Assembly: GCA_014859095.1 (NCBI GenBank)
Contig: JACUUV010000001.1
Coordinates: 62,001 to 126,000, forward strand
From: Clostridia bacterium
GTDB lineage: Bacteria; Bacillota; Clostridia; Peptostreptococcales; Acidaminobacteraceae
Direction: 5' to 3'
DNA length: 64,000 nt
Under the pieces are notes generated by a model. The model saw nothing but the letters and a program-made list of their open reading frames with translations. It was not told the origin of the DNA and made no database searches. The translations under genes were made by a program, and so were the position numbers. Shown piece after piece: positions 9,614-17,960 of this stretch (positions are counted from its first letter, which is position 1; each line of letters begins with the position of its first letter).

Positions 9614-10391
9614 ATTTGGATATCATTCTATTCATATTTGTTATGATCTCTCCGAGTTCTTCCATATCCACAGTTTGCGCCTTGTCCGAAATAGAAAGTT
9701 CCGGATGGGTGTGTGCCTCAATCATCAGCCCATCCGCTCCAACGGCAATGGCAGCCATGGACATGACCCCAACCAAACTTCTTATTCCTGTTCCATGGCT
9801 TGGATCTACGACCACAGGGAGCCCAGTCTCTCTTTTCATAATTGGGACAGCTGACAAATCAAGTGTGTTTCTCGTATAGGAATCAAAAGATCGGATGCCT
9901 CTTTCGCAAAGTATGATTCTGTTGTTTCCACCTTTGGCGATATGCTCTGCGGCGTAAATCCATTCTTTGATTGTCGCACTGAATCCACGCTTGAGCAAGA
10001 CTGGCTTACCCGTCTCTCCCACCGCTTTTAGCAGTGAATAATTGTACATGTTTCTTGAACCGATCTGAATGATGTCCACCTGTTCAACAAATCGATTCAA
10101 ATAAGTCGTGTCCATAAGTTCTGTTATGATAGGCATACCCGTGATTGCCTTTGCCTCAAGCATGAATTCGAGCGCTTCGAGACCAATACCTTGAAAATCA
10201 TATGGGCTGGTTCTGGGCTTGAATATACCGCCTCTGAGTATGTTGGCACCTTTTTTTTTAGCTTCCACAGCAATTGCAATAATTTGCTCACGGCTTTCCA
10301 CTGAACATGGCCCCGCTATGATGATGGGGATTCCCGCCCCAAATGAATAAGGTTCAACTTCAACGTTGTTCCCTTCCTTAAGAAGTCTCAT
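9612..10391 (-). CDS. aroF: 3-deoxy-7-phosphoheptulonate synthase (DAHP synthase, type I-beta)
   Basis: This enzyme condenses phosphoenolpyruvate and erythrose 4-phosphate, the first step of the shikimate pathway. The 259 residues are a compact TIM barrel with [14 protein letters not shown] near residue 30, [16 protein letters not shown] at about 53-68, [19 protein letters not shown] and the C-terminal [11 protein letters not shown] metal-site motif. The short length without an ACT or chorismate-mutase domain is the unregulated core form. RBS AGAGG precedes ATG 10391. It lies 28 bases behind the UPF0316 gene and probably shares its promoter. Confidence 0.93.
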   Translation of the reverse strand: MRLLKEGNNVEVEPYSFGAGIPIIIAGPCSVESREQIIAIAVEAKKKGANILRGGIFKPRTSPYDFQGIGLEALEFMLEAKAITGMPIITELMDTTYLNRFVEQVDIIQIGSRNMYNYSLLKAVGETGKPVLLKRGFSATIKEWIYAAEHIAKGGNNRIILCERGIRSFDSYTRNTLDLSAVPIMKRETGLPVVVDPSHGTGIRSLVGVMSMAAIAVGADGLMIEAHTHPELSISDKAQTVDMEELGEIITNMNRMISK

Positions 10392-10419
10392 TCAAATTCC
10401 TCTTTCCATTCTCTTAATA

Positions 10420-10938
10420 TTACTTTCTAAGTGTTCCAAATCCACCGTAAAGGCTTTTTTTATCTGAAATGGTCACAACTGCATTTTCTTCTACGGTTTT
10501 GACGATATTCGCAATGCTTTTGATTTTTTTTCTAGGCACATACATCAATAGAATGCTTCTCGGAAAATTTTTACCTTCTCCTCGCATAACGGTTACCGCA
10601 TATCCCTGATCTCTTAGCATACAGGCCAATTTGCCGCCTTTGTCTTCTTTCACGATCACTTGCATTTCAGATAAACCGATGCCGATTTTTTCTTCGACAA
10701 GACTTCCCAAATAATTACCGCAAGCAAAACCGAAGGCATAAGCTACTATTTTTAAAGGATCTTCCATGATATTGTCCAGAACCGTACTGACAAGGACTAC
10801 CCAAATAGAAACTTCAAAAAATGCTATAATCGCACCGATCTTACGTTCTCCTTTTGTTATGAGCACCATTCTTATGGTAGCAAGGGATACTTCAAAAATC
10901 TTTGCAATTACAATAAGCAAGTACATCATCGTCTTCAC
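10420..10938 (-). CDS. UPF0316 (DUF2179/DUF5698) membrane protein
   Basis: The 172 residues have three membrane segments in the first 85 (LLIVIAKIFEVSLATIRMVL, IGAIIAFFEVSIWVVLVS, IVAYAFGFACGNYLGS), then a soluble DUF2179 domain (about 95-165: VIVKEDKGGKLACMLRDQGY, VPRKKIKSIANIVK). DUF2179 occurs in several membrane proteins and is thought to bind a small ligand; the role here is unknown. It is the first gene of a pair with aroF. Confidence 0.88.
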   Translation of the reverse strand: MKTMMYLLIVIAKIFEVSLATIRMVLITKGERKIGAIIAFFEVSIWVVLVSTVLDNIMEDPLKIVAYAFGFACGNYLGSLVEEKIGIGLSEMQVIVKEDKGGKLACMLRDQGYAVTVMRGEGKNFPRSILLMYVPRKKIKSIANIVKTVEENAVVTISDKKSLYGGFGTLRK

Positions 10939-10967
10939 CTTCTTTGTCCATTGGTTTTATCAAGACT

Positions 10968-10997
10968 ATTGTATCAATTAAATTTGAATTTGTAAAA
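10968..10997 (-). promoter_or_regulatory. Promoter for UPF0316-aroF
   Basis: On the minus strand, TTTACA (10992-10997) and TACAAT (10968-10973) are separated by 18 bases, about 30 bases before the UPF0316 start. Confidence 0.6.
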
Positions 10998-11085
10998 GCA
11001 ATTACAATGATTTAATTTAACTGACTTTTTGAAGGTCAATATGGTATATTATAATTAATATTTTACAATCAAAGAGGACAAAAAC

Positions 11086-11700
11086 ATGCTTAGAGATATT
11101 GAAAACATTATTGGTTCATATAAAGCGAACTCAACTGGTGTCAAAAAACAGTCATCTGTATTAATGCCGCTTATTCTACACAATAAAACTTGGCATCTAT
11201 TATTTGAAAGACGTGCGCTTACACTCAATTCTCAACCGGGCGAAATTTGTTTTCCAGGAGGAATCATTGAAAAGGATGAGCATCCCAAAGTTGCTGCTAT
11301 TAGAGAAACCTGTGAAGAACTCAATCTCTCTGAAGAACAAATCCGCTTGATTGGTCAAATCGATTCGGTGATGACCAGTTTTGACATGCTGATTCATTGC
11401 TATGTTGGTGTTCTTGAAATTGAGTTTTTTCAAATAAACCATTCGATCAGTGAAGTTGACGAATTGATTTTAGTTCCACTGGATTATTTTCTGAGTGTAC
11501 AACCGGAAACCTACAAGATTTCCTCCAAATTTGATTTGGACATCGATTTTCCATTTGAGGCAATCCCAAATGGAAAAAACTATAATTTCAAGAATACACA
11601 TTATCCGATTGTATTTTACAATTATGAATCCATTACCATCTGGGGATTGACTGCTCGCATGATCCTCAACCTGATTGATCTGCTCAAAGGCAAAAATTAA
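11086..11700 (+). CDS. Nudix hydrolase, CoA pyrophosphatase-like
   Basis: The 204 residues contain a Nudix box at about 63-86 (GGIIEKDEHPKVAAIRETCEEL; G, E and REXXEE all kept), preceded by SQPGEICFPGG. The SQPGEICFPGG-type start to the box is typical of the YeaB/NudL group that cleaves CoA and its derivatives to phosphopantetheine products; the exact substrate is inferred. RBS AAAGAGGA precedes ATG 11086. A TATAAT at 11050-11055 is a likely -10. It is divergent from the UPF0316 gene. Confidence 0.85.
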   Translation: MLRDIENIIGSYKANSTGVKKQSSVLMPLILHNKTWHLLFERRALTLNSQPGEICFPGGIIEKDEHPKVAAIRETCEELNLSEEQIRLIGQIDSVMTSFDMLIHCYVGVLEIEFFQINHSISEVDELILVPLDYFLSVQPETYKISSKFDLDIDFPFEAIPNGKNYNFKNTHYPIVFYNYESITIWGLTARMILNLIDLLKGKN

Positions 11701-12042
11701 AATGGACCCTCACTAAATTTATTGATAGTGAAAGTCCATTCATCTGGTTTCGGCACGTAAGTTTTTCTTATATTCAATTGTCATACGAAATTCAACTGCG
11801 ATAAGCATTCCTCCTAACAGAACATTTTTAACAATTAGAAAAGAACCTTACAATTTTTTTGCATGGTGTTGCGCTTTCATTTTATGAGTCTCAAACCCAT
11901 ATATGACGTCCCGATCAACCAATCTATAAAAAAACCTTTCGGTTTATTTATATTCATATCTTACCCAGTCCAGTGTAAAAATAAACATTTTTTTGCATTT
12001 GTTTGTGTTATAATAACAATATAATAGTTATGGGGTGAAAAC
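11701..12042. other. Intergenic region, 342 bp, with a possible minus-strand small transcript
   Basis: No clear gene. On the minus strand there are, in order, a small hairpin with a T-run (around 11924-11945), a promoter-like pair TTGTAA (11848-11853) / TAAAAA (11825-11830) with 17-bp spacing, an AGGAGG at 11810-11815, a 22-codon reading frame from ATG 11808 to TGA 11740, and a long hairpin with a T-rich tail (about 11696-11740). The AGGAGG is only one base from that ATG, too close for normal initiation, so it may be an sRNA, a leader or chance. On the plus strand, the same hairpin could end the Nudix transcript, and TATAAT at 12009-12014 is a likely -10 for the PilZ gene. Confidence 0.3.
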
Positions 12043-13137
12043 ATGGAACTGAAAAAAATACTGTTGCCCGCCCACTCGATTGAAATCTCTGTGGAAGAAA
12101 AAGATGAGAGCGGAAACTCTAACGTCAAATTGCTGAAAACCGTCGTTGAAACAGGTTATGAAGATGGAAACTTTCGTGTGGTCGCACCGATTCTACACGG
12201 ATATATCTATAATTTTCATCCTGGAGATCTGATTGATGTGCTCTTCTTGTTAAAGGATGAGAACAAAGGCATCTTTACCATTTCATGCAGAGTTACAGAA
12301 CGATCATTTGAAGACGATTTATCAATCATTTCTTTGGCTGTTTTATCAGAACCCAAAAAAATCCAAAGGCGACAAGCCTTCAGAGTCAATATCTTCAACA
12401 CTTATGTTTTTAAGTATCGGGGCAGCGAAAGGGTGCTGGTTTCCAAAGATATCAGTTCCACAGGCATGCTTGCACTGACGAATTCATATATGAAACCCTC
12501 GGATACCTTCGAACTTCTATTCGACGCCAACATTTCCGGATCCGATCATGAGAACAGTCCGGATAAAATATTCAGAATCAAATGCAGGGTTTTGGAAAGT
12601 ACTGCCGAACCTGAAATCAGACGATATTCCAATCGAATCAGGTTTGAAGGCATGTCTCCCACAGAATCAAAATATCTGCTTCAATACCTTTACGCGAAAC
12701 AGACTGAAATTATTCAAAGCATGCCGGAATATGAGAACTACCTCGACAAACTTTTCAGTGACAAATCTTCTGATCGTAGAAAGAATATGGATCGCATTCA
12801 AAAAAGGGTTCATATAATCGGCTTTTTAAATTTGTTTATCATTTTTTTGGCATTCGTGTTTCTCTTGTTCGCCCAACCTGCCCCCATCTACGGTCTCGAT
12901 CGTTTTTTTGATTATTATCGACCCAAAGTATGGAACATAGGATATCTAAGAGCCGCCCTTGGCAGCGCCTCACTTGCCGTACTGATGGGATTGGCTGGTA
13001 TTATGATGAATGCGACGCGACTCAAAAGAAAAAATGACACCTTGAATTCAGGTATCATAGTATCACTTATATTGGGCATTGTCATTATAGGATTCATGTT
13101 GTATTTCATTGTAGTGAATGATCTTATAATTTTTTAG
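12043..13137 (+). CDS. PilZ-domain protein with YcgR-like N-domain and C-terminal membrane segments
   Basis: The 364 residues have an N-terminal YcgR-type (PilZN) beta domain at about 1-105, then a PilZ c-di-GMP-binding domain with RRQAFR at about 108-113 and the D-x-S-x-x-G motif DISSTG. The tail holds three membrane helices (about 262-285, 300-325, 337-362). PilZ domains bind cyclic di-GMP, which in YcgR slows flagella; the membrane tail here is unlike YcgR and suggests signalling at the membrane. RBS GGGGTGA precedes ATG 12043. The 3' end overlaps the convergent radical SAM gene by 14 bases. Confidence 0.85.
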   Translation: MELKKILLPAHSIEISVEEKDESGNSNVKLLKTVVETGYEDGNFRVVAPILHGYIYNFHPGDLIDVLFLLKDENKGIFTISCRVTERSFEDDLSIISLAVLSEPKKIQRRQAFRVNIFNTYVFKYRGSERVLVSKDISSTGMLALTNSYMKPSDTFELLFDANISGSDHENSPDKIFRIKCRVLESTAEPEIRRYSNRIRFEGMSPTESKYLLQYLYAKQTEIIQSMPEYENYLDKLFSDKSSDRRKNMDRIQKRVHIIGFLNLFIIFLAFVFLLFAQPAPIYGLDRFFDYYRPKVWNIGYLRAALGSASLAVLMGLAGIMMNATRLKRKNDTLNSGIIVSLILGIVIIGFMLYFIVVNDLIIF

Positions 13138-14059
13138 AGCCTTGTGAGACGTTACGTCTTGCAAGGTTTTTTTCTATGCCGTTGAGAACACTTCTTTTAT
13201 TCTTGATCCACATGGGAGCGATAACCGCATCATGGGCTCCGTCACCTGTCATTCTATGGATGACGATCGATTCATCCAAGACCTCTATGGCATCTGTGAC
13301 CCACTCGATATAGTCCTCCAAATCAAGCAAATCAAAACAACGGTTTATATAATCTTGTTCAAGTGCAGTGTCCTTTAAAACATTGAGCATATGAAGTTTA
13401 ACACCAAAAGGCTTTAAATTTGAAATGTATTCCACGGATGCTATAAAATCGTCATGGGTTTCATCTGGAAGACCCACTATGAGATGGACGACAACAGGAA
13501 TATCTGCACTCTTCAATCTCATGAATGTTTGGTGAAATTGATCAAGTGTATAATGGGTCTTGAGCCAATTCATACTTTTTTCATGTATGCTTTGAAGACC
13601 CAGTTCCACCCACAAAACGCCATTTTGCCTATATTTTTTCAAAAGTTCAATTTTTTCATCATCCAAGCAATCAGGCCTGGTCGCTATTGCCAATCCTTCA
13701 ATACCATCAAAGGCAAGGGCTTCATCATAAAGTTTTGATAAAACGTCCACATTGGCATAGGTGTTGGTGAAATTTTGAAAATACGCAATATATCCTGTGG
13801 ACTTCCATTTATCAGCCAACAATTTCTTTTGACTTTCAATCTGACTGTGAATGGAATAAGTATGATTAGGGTCACAATTTTCTCCCACAACACCTGCGAA
13901 TTCTCCTGAACCCTTCTCACTGCAAAATATGCATCCTGAACTGGCTAATGTCCCATCTCTGTTGGGACATGTAAATCCTGCATCAATTGCCAACTTGACC
14001 ATTTTTTTACCATATTGGTTTTTAAAATAGTCACCAAGTGCATTGTATCTCTTAATCAT
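13124..14059 (-). CDS. TIGR01212-type radical SAM protein (YtqA-like)
   Basis: The 311 residues begin with the family pattern for cluster binding: KLAIDAGFTCPNRDGT, then SSGCIFC, giving C-x(9-10)-C-x2-C around residues 30-42. Later family features are AYFQNFTNTYAN and VHLIVGLPDETHDD. Members are radical SAM enzymes related to the Elp3 group; the reaction is not established. It is the last gene of the hyd run: its start overlaps the hydF stop by four bases. The last 16 codons or so contain the terminator of the convergent PilZ gene. Confidence 0.88.
   Translation of the reverse strand: MIKRYNALGDYFKNQYGKKMVKLAIDAGFTCPNRDGTLASSGCIFCSEKGSGEFAGVVGENCDPNHTYSIHSQIESQKKLLADKWKSTGYIAYFQNFTNTYANVDVLSKLYDEALAFDGIEGLAIATRPDCLDDEKIELLKKYRQNGVLWVELGLQSIHEKSMNWLKTHYTLDQFHQTFMRLKSADIPVVVHLIVGLPDETHDDFIASVEYISNLKPFGVKLHMLNVLKDTALEQDYINRCFDLLDLEDYIEWVTDAIEVLDESIVIHRMTGDGAHDAVIAPMWIKNKRSVLNGIEKNLARRNVSQGSKKL
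13139..13172 (+). terminator. Terminator for the PilZ gene, inside the convergent gene
   Basis: CCTTGTGAGACG and CGTCTTGCAAGG form a 12-bp stem (two G-U pairs in RNA) with a three-base loop, then seven Ts. It lies wholly within the coding end of the minus-strand radical SAM gene. Confidence 0.85.
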
Positions 14060-15255
14060 CTGCCCTCACACCCTAATATTTCTATACTCCGATTCAAAAT
14101 ACCAGTAAAATAGGCCAATGTCAATCCGTAATTGGTTATTGGAACAAATTGCAGAGAAGATTTACGAATTCTGCTTTCCATCGTTTTTCGGTTGACCATG
14201 CATGCACCGCAATGTATGATCAAATCATATTGATCCAATTGAACGGGAAAATCCTGTCCCATTGAAAATTCAATCTGAATGTCTTCAGAAATATTTTTTT
14301 TGATCAAACTGGGAATTTTGACCCTTCCTATATCTTCATGTGAATGATTGTGGGTACAACTTTCAGAGATTAAAATTTTTGATTTGCCATCCATTCTCTC
14401 AAATGCTCTTATACCTTCCAGCAAAGAATGAATATCCCCCTTTTGTCTGGCCAGCAAAATTGAAAAACTCGTCAATTTGATACTTCGTGGCACCAATGCA
14501 CTCACTGCTGCGAAAGCTTGAGAATCCGTTATGACGAGATCGATTCGAGGCAGTTCAGCAAGAGTTTGCTCAAGTTCGGTATCTCTCACGACATGGCATT
14601 TGATGCCATGATCCAAACAATCTCTGATCACTTGTACCTGCGGCAAAATAATTCTTCCTTTGGGTGCTTCTGAATCAATGGGCACCACAAGGACCACAGT
14701 ACTGCCATAAGATAATAGATCACCAACGAGAGGCATATCTTCTTCCAGTTTTTCAAGTCTTGATTGTATGTCATCAATCAAACCATAAACACTGTCCTGA
14801 TTTTTTGTGGATACATACGTGACTTCATTGAGGTTGGAATCGATTTCCATTTTTTCAGATTGTCCGAGCAGCTCCATTTTGTTGACAACAATCATATGTG
14901 GTATATTGAAGCGTTTGAACAACTTTGCCGTTTCCTTATAACCACAATAATCTGGCGAGGTTCCATCCACAAGGTAAATAGCGAAATCTGTTCGATCCAT
15001 CATCTGTTTTGTCTTCTCGATTCGTAGTGAACCCAGTGAACCAATATCATCAAGTCCTGCGGTATCCAGCCATACGACTGGACCAAAAGGAATCAATTCC
15101 ATTGCTTTTAAAACCGGATCTGTCGTCGTTCCGCTCGTATCTGATACAATTGAAATCTCTTGTCCGATAATTGCATTGAACAGCGAGGATTTTCCTGCAT
15201 TTCTATTGCCATAAATACCGATGTGGACCCTGTTTGAATTTGGAGTTTTATTCAT
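14056..15255 (-). CDS. hydF: [FeFe]-hydrogenase maturation GTPase HydF
   Basis: HydF is the scaffold that assembles the two-iron subcluster and delivers it to apo-hydrogenase. The 399 residues contain an N-terminal GTPase domain (P-loop GNRNAGKSS at 15-23; LDTAGLDD; VNKMEL), a middle dimerisation domain, and a C-terminal iron-sulfur domain with CTHNHSHED and HCGACM, matching the Cys-x-His ... His-Cys-x-x-Cys cluster site. It follows hydG by nine bases in one operon. hydE and the hydrogenase genes are not in this window. Confidence 0.96.
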   Translation of the reverse strand: MNKTPNSNRVHIGIYGNRNAGKSSLFNAIIGQEISIVSDTSGTTTDPVLKAMELIPFGPVVWLDTAGLDDIGSLGSLRIEKTKQMMDRTDFAIYLVDGTSPDYCGYKETAKLFKRFNIPHMIVVNKMELLGQSEKMEIDSNLNEVTYVSTKNQDSVYGLIDDIQSRLEKLEEDMPLVGDLLSYGSTVVLVVPIDSEAPKGRIILPQVQVIRDCLDHGIKCHVVRDTELEQTLAELPRIDLVITDSQAFAAVSALVPRSIKLTSFSILLARQKGDIHSLLEGIRAFERMDGKSKILISESCTHNHSHEDIGRVKIPSLIKKNISEDIQIEFSMGQDFPVQLDQYDLIIHCGACMVNRKTMESRIRKSSLQFVPITNYGLTLAYFTGILNRSIEILGCEGR

Positions 15256-15264
15256 ATCGTTCTC

Positions 15265-16677
15265 CTATAGGTAAATGTCTCTTTTTCCGTCAGTCAAATC
15301 CGATAATCCTTGGATGACTTTCAATTTGATGTCATCTCTTTGAATTTTCTCAATTTGGCTATCGATAAATCCATCCACCGTTGCCCTCAATTCATCATCC
15401 CCATAATCCAGTGCGTATTCCTTAAGTGTCATCAAGGCATTGGGTTGACAAACATGCTGAATCGCTCCAGTTTTTGCGAGACTCATAAATCGATCTCCGG
15501 TACGGCCCATTCGATAGCAGGAGGTGCAATGGCTTGGAATGAATCCATCATTGATCAGTCCTTTGATCACTTCAAGTGGAGAACGCTCATCCGATATGGT
15601 AAATTGCTTGATTTCTTCTTCCATATCTTTCTCTTTGTACCCGCCTACACCTGTACATGAACCCGCGCTGAGTTGTGAGACTCCATGGTGCAGTAACTCA
15701 TTACGGATTTCCTTCGTTTCACGTGTGGACAATATAATGCCTGTAAAAGGGACCGCAATTCTAAGAATAGCCACAATTTTTTTGAATGTATCATCATCGA
15801 TCAAGTAATCATAGTCTTTAAGTTCCATGCCTTCCGCTTTTTTTAAGCGAGGTACTGAAATTGTATGGAAACCGACGCCATGATTCGATTCCAAATGGGC
15901 ATTGTGCATCATTAATGCCAACACTTCGAAACGATAATCGGATAATCCGAAAAGCACCCCCGCGCCCACATCATCAACGCCGGCTTGCATCGCTCTGTCA
16001 AAAGCTGTGAGGTGGTACTCATAATCGCCTTTTAGCGATTTTGGATGCATGATCTCATAGGTCGGTTTATGATAGGTTTCTTGGAACAATATATAAGTAC
16101 CAATATCAGCGGCTTTCAATTTCGCATAATTCTCAATGGTTGTTGAAGCTATATTGACATTTACTCGTCTGATATTGCTGTTTTCAGATACTTCATCGTA
16201 GATGATTCGAAGTGTGTCGACGATATAATCGATATCACAGTTCACCGGATCTTCTCCAGCTTCAAGTGCGATGCGTTTATGTCCCATACTTTCAAGGATT
16301 CTCACTTCTTCGCGAATTTCAGGCTCAGTAAGCTTTCTTCTGGCAAATGTATTGTCACGTTTGTATCCGCAATAGACGCAATTGTTCACACAAAAATTGC
16401 TGACATAAAGCGGTGCGAATAATACGACTCTATTGCCATAGATGGATTGCTTGATTTCAGCCGCCAAATTATAAATCATTTTCAGTTGATCCTGGCTTGT
16501 AGCCTGAAGCATGATTGCTATATCCTCATAAGAAAGCCCATTTCTGAGTTTTGCTTTCTCTATCACCGTTGCAATTTGAGTTTCAGTAACCACCTTAGTT
16601 TTTGTTAATATTTCCCCAATTAAATCATGATCGATAAAATTAGCTTCCTTATAGTTGTGATCTCCATACTTTGGCAT
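15265..16677 (-). CDS. hydG: [FeFe]-hydrogenase H-cluster radical SAM maturase HydG
   Basis: HydG cleaves tyrosine to give the CO and CN ligands of the H-cluster. It shows the radical SAM motif CVNNCVYC (C-x3-C-x2-C, near residue 90) and the C-terminal auxiliary cluster motif CTSC with a third Cys 22 residues on (HVCQPNAL). ATG 16677 is chosen because GGAGG stands five bases upstream; an in-frame ATG 12 bases earlier would put that RBS within the gene. Length (about 470 aa) is normal. It lies just downstream of the TM1266-type regulator. Confidence 0.96.
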   Translation of the reverse strand: MPKYGDHNYKEANFIDHDLIGEILTKTKVVTETQIATVIEKAKLRNGLSYEDIAIMLQATSQDQLKMIYNLAAEIKQSIYGNRVVLFAPLYVSNFCVNNCVYCGYKRDNTFARRKLTEPEIREEVRILESMGHKRIALEAGEDPVNCDIDYIVDTLRIIYDEVSENSNIRRVNVNIASTTIENYAKLKAADIGTYILFQETYHKPTYEIMHPKSLKGDYEYHLTAFDRAMQAGVDDVGAGVLFGLSDYRFEVLALMMHNAHLESNHGVGFHTISVPRLKKAEGMELKDYDYLIDDDTFKKIVAILRIAVPFTGIILSTRETKEIRNELLHHGVSQLSAGSCTGVGGYKEKDMEEEIKQFTISDERSPLEVIKGLINDGFIPSHCTSCYRMGRTGDRFMSLAKTGAIQHVCQPNALMTLKEYALDYGDDELRATVDGFIDSQIEKIQRDDIKLKVIQGLSDLTDGKRDIYL

Positions 16678-16695
16678 AAAATCCTCCATTAATTT

Positions 16696-16956
16696 TTATT
16701 CGTTTATTGTCTTTTTTGATACAGATGTCTTCACCAAAACGCTTTGCAAATTACCGAGTTTACCCGTCAATCCATTGATTTGATCCATCGTTCCAATCAC
16801 AATTATTGTTATGACCGATACACCATATTGATCGAACGGTATGCCTGTGCGGCCTTTTACAATTCCCTTGAACTCAGAGATGATTTGATTAAACTGACTT
16901 TGCACCAATTGCGGTTCTTCGAGAATCGCACTTATAACAGCAATTTTCTTATCCAT
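16696..16956 (-). CDS. TM1266-type iron-only hydrogenase system regulator
   Basis: The 86 residues form a small ferredoxin-like ACT-type fold (MDKKIAVISAILEEP, then FKGIVKGRTGIPF, VSVITIIVIGTMDQINGLTGKLG), as in the putative regulators found with hydEFG. ATG 16956 is chosen because GGAGG (16962-16966) is ideally placed; a TTG-start reading 96 bases longer would run through the leader hairpin. It is the first gene of the operon with hydG, hydF and the radical SAM gene. Confidence 0.88.
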   Translation of the reverse strand: MDKKIAVISAILEEPQLVQSQFNQIISEFKGIVKGRTGIPFDQYGVSVITIIVIGTMDQINGLTGKLGNLQSVLVKTSVSKKTINE

Positions 16957-16968
16957 GATTACCTCCAT

Positions 16969-16994
16969 AAAAAAAGCCTTCTCTATGAGAAGGC
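16969..16994 (-). terminator. Intrinsic terminator-like hairpin in the hyd leader
   Basis: On the minus strand, GCCTTCTC and GAGAAGGC form an 8-bp stem with a three-base loop, followed at once by seven or more Ts and then the GGAGG of the first gene. It is downstream of the hyd promoter, so it is a candidate attenuator rather than an end-of-operon terminator. Confidence 0.7.
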
Positions 16995-17100
16995 AGCATA
17001 ATAAAATCATAAACATCCATTGTTTACGAATGATTTGCTTACTTCCTTTCAAATCAGATCGCTCTTTTTTGTTAGGTGGTAAAGATCACTGTTTGTTAAT

Positions 17101-17129
17101 ATATTATCAATTCGGCGCGTCAGTGTCAA
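17101..17129 (-). promoter_or_regulatory. Promoter of the hyd maturation operon
   Basis: TTGACA (17124-17129) and TAATAT (17101-17106) with exactly 17 bases between, minus strand. The predicted transcript begins near 17094 and has a leader of about 137 bases before the TM1266-type gene. Confidence 0.8.
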
Positions 17130-17147
17130 GTATTATTTTAGACACTG
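17121..17147. promoter_or_regulatory. Inverted repeat at the hyd promoter (candidate operator)
   Basis: CAGTGTC (17121-17127) and GACACTG (17141-17147), 13 bases apart. One arm covers most of the -35 box, as expected for a repressor site. The binding protein is unknown; the adjacent Crp/Fnr gene and the TM1266-type protein are candidates. It is also just past the crp-like stop codon, so a weak terminator role is possible. Confidence 0.45.
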
Positions 17148-17154
17148 CATAAAG

Positions 17155-17856
17155 CTATAATGAATCTTTCATTTTTTCATAATCCAGTATTTTAAAGGAT
17201 GATTTATGAAAATCAATCAGTCCCTCTTCCTTCATTTTGCTAAGCTCCCTTGATACGGAAGGTCTGGCAACATTGAAAAAATCCGCCAGTTCGTCACGGT
17301 TCATGGTCAGTGTGAAAATGTTTTTTTCAGTAATTTTATGCTGCTCAAGGAAAAAGGCACAGAGCTTTCCTCTGAGACTTCTTATAGACAAATACTCCAC
17401 TTTCCGGTTCAGCATCAATGCTTTTTTGGACATGATCTTCAGTAAATTCTCTATGAGTTGCCTATGACTGTCGCACATCTTGTTGCACATGGAAATCACT
17501 TTTTCCGGTGAAACAAAAATGACCGTGCAATCGGCTTGTGCTGAAACAGTAGCCGGCCATACTTTCTTTTCCGAAAAACTGACCATTTCGCCAAACATAT
17601 CTCCTTTTTTAAGCACCGTCATGACAGTTCGATCTCCGGCCATACTTTCTTTGGCGATCAGCACTTCACCTTCAACGACAATTCCTATGCCTTGAAACGG
17701 GTCATGACTGTTCACAATTGTCTCTGATTTGGAATATTTCAATATTCTGGGATTCAGACAATGCAACATTTTTTGGAGTTCATGGTGCTCTATATTTTTA
17801 AACATAGGTGTAGATTCAAGTATTGAAATGACATTGCTTTCTATCCGAGTAATCAT
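17155..17856 (-). CDS. Crp/Fnr family transcription regulator
   Basis: The 233 residues carry an N-terminal cyclic-nucleotide-binding-type beta roll (about 15-125; GIGVVVEGEVLIAKES, GDMFGEMVSFSEKKVWPATVSAQ), a dimer helix and a winged helix with LTMNRDELADFFNVARPSVSRELSKMKEEGLIDF at about 180-213. No N-terminal Cys cluster like that of FNR is seen; C97-type cysteines are scattered. RBS GAGGTAA precedes ATG 17856; a TATAAT -10 lies near 17890. It stands immediately upstream of the hyd promoter. Confidence 0.9.
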   Translation of the reverse strand: MITRIESNVISILESTPMFKNIEHHELQKMLHCLNPRILKYSKSETIVNSHDPFQGIGIVVEGEVLIAKESMAGDRTVMTVLKKGDMFGEMVSFSEKKVWPATVSAQADCTVIFVSPEKVISMCNKMCDSHRQLIENLLKIMSKKALMLNRKVEYLSIRSLRGKLCAFFLEQHKITEKNIFTLTMNRDELADFFNVARPSVSRELSKMKEEGLIDFHKSSFKILDYEKMKDSL

Positions 17857-17897
17857 TTTGAGTTACCTCTGTTTCATATGATACTATTATTATACAC

Positions 17898-17945
17898 GAA
17901 AAAAAGATTGCCTTCAAAGAATTCAAATTCTCTGAAGGCAATCTT
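17898..17945 (-). terminator. Terminator after nhaC
   Basis: AAGATTGCCTTCA and TGAAGGCAATCTT form a 13-bp stem with further pairing in the loop (GAGAATTTGAATTCT), followed by a T-run on the minus strand. Confidence 0.9.
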
Positions 17946-17960
17946 AAAAGTTTGTTCACA

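Noticed and set aside
16957-17052. A longer TTG-start form of the TM1266-type protein
   Set aside because: It would translate through the terminator-like hairpin and the GGAGG; the ATG at 16956 has an ideal RBS and a family-typical start.
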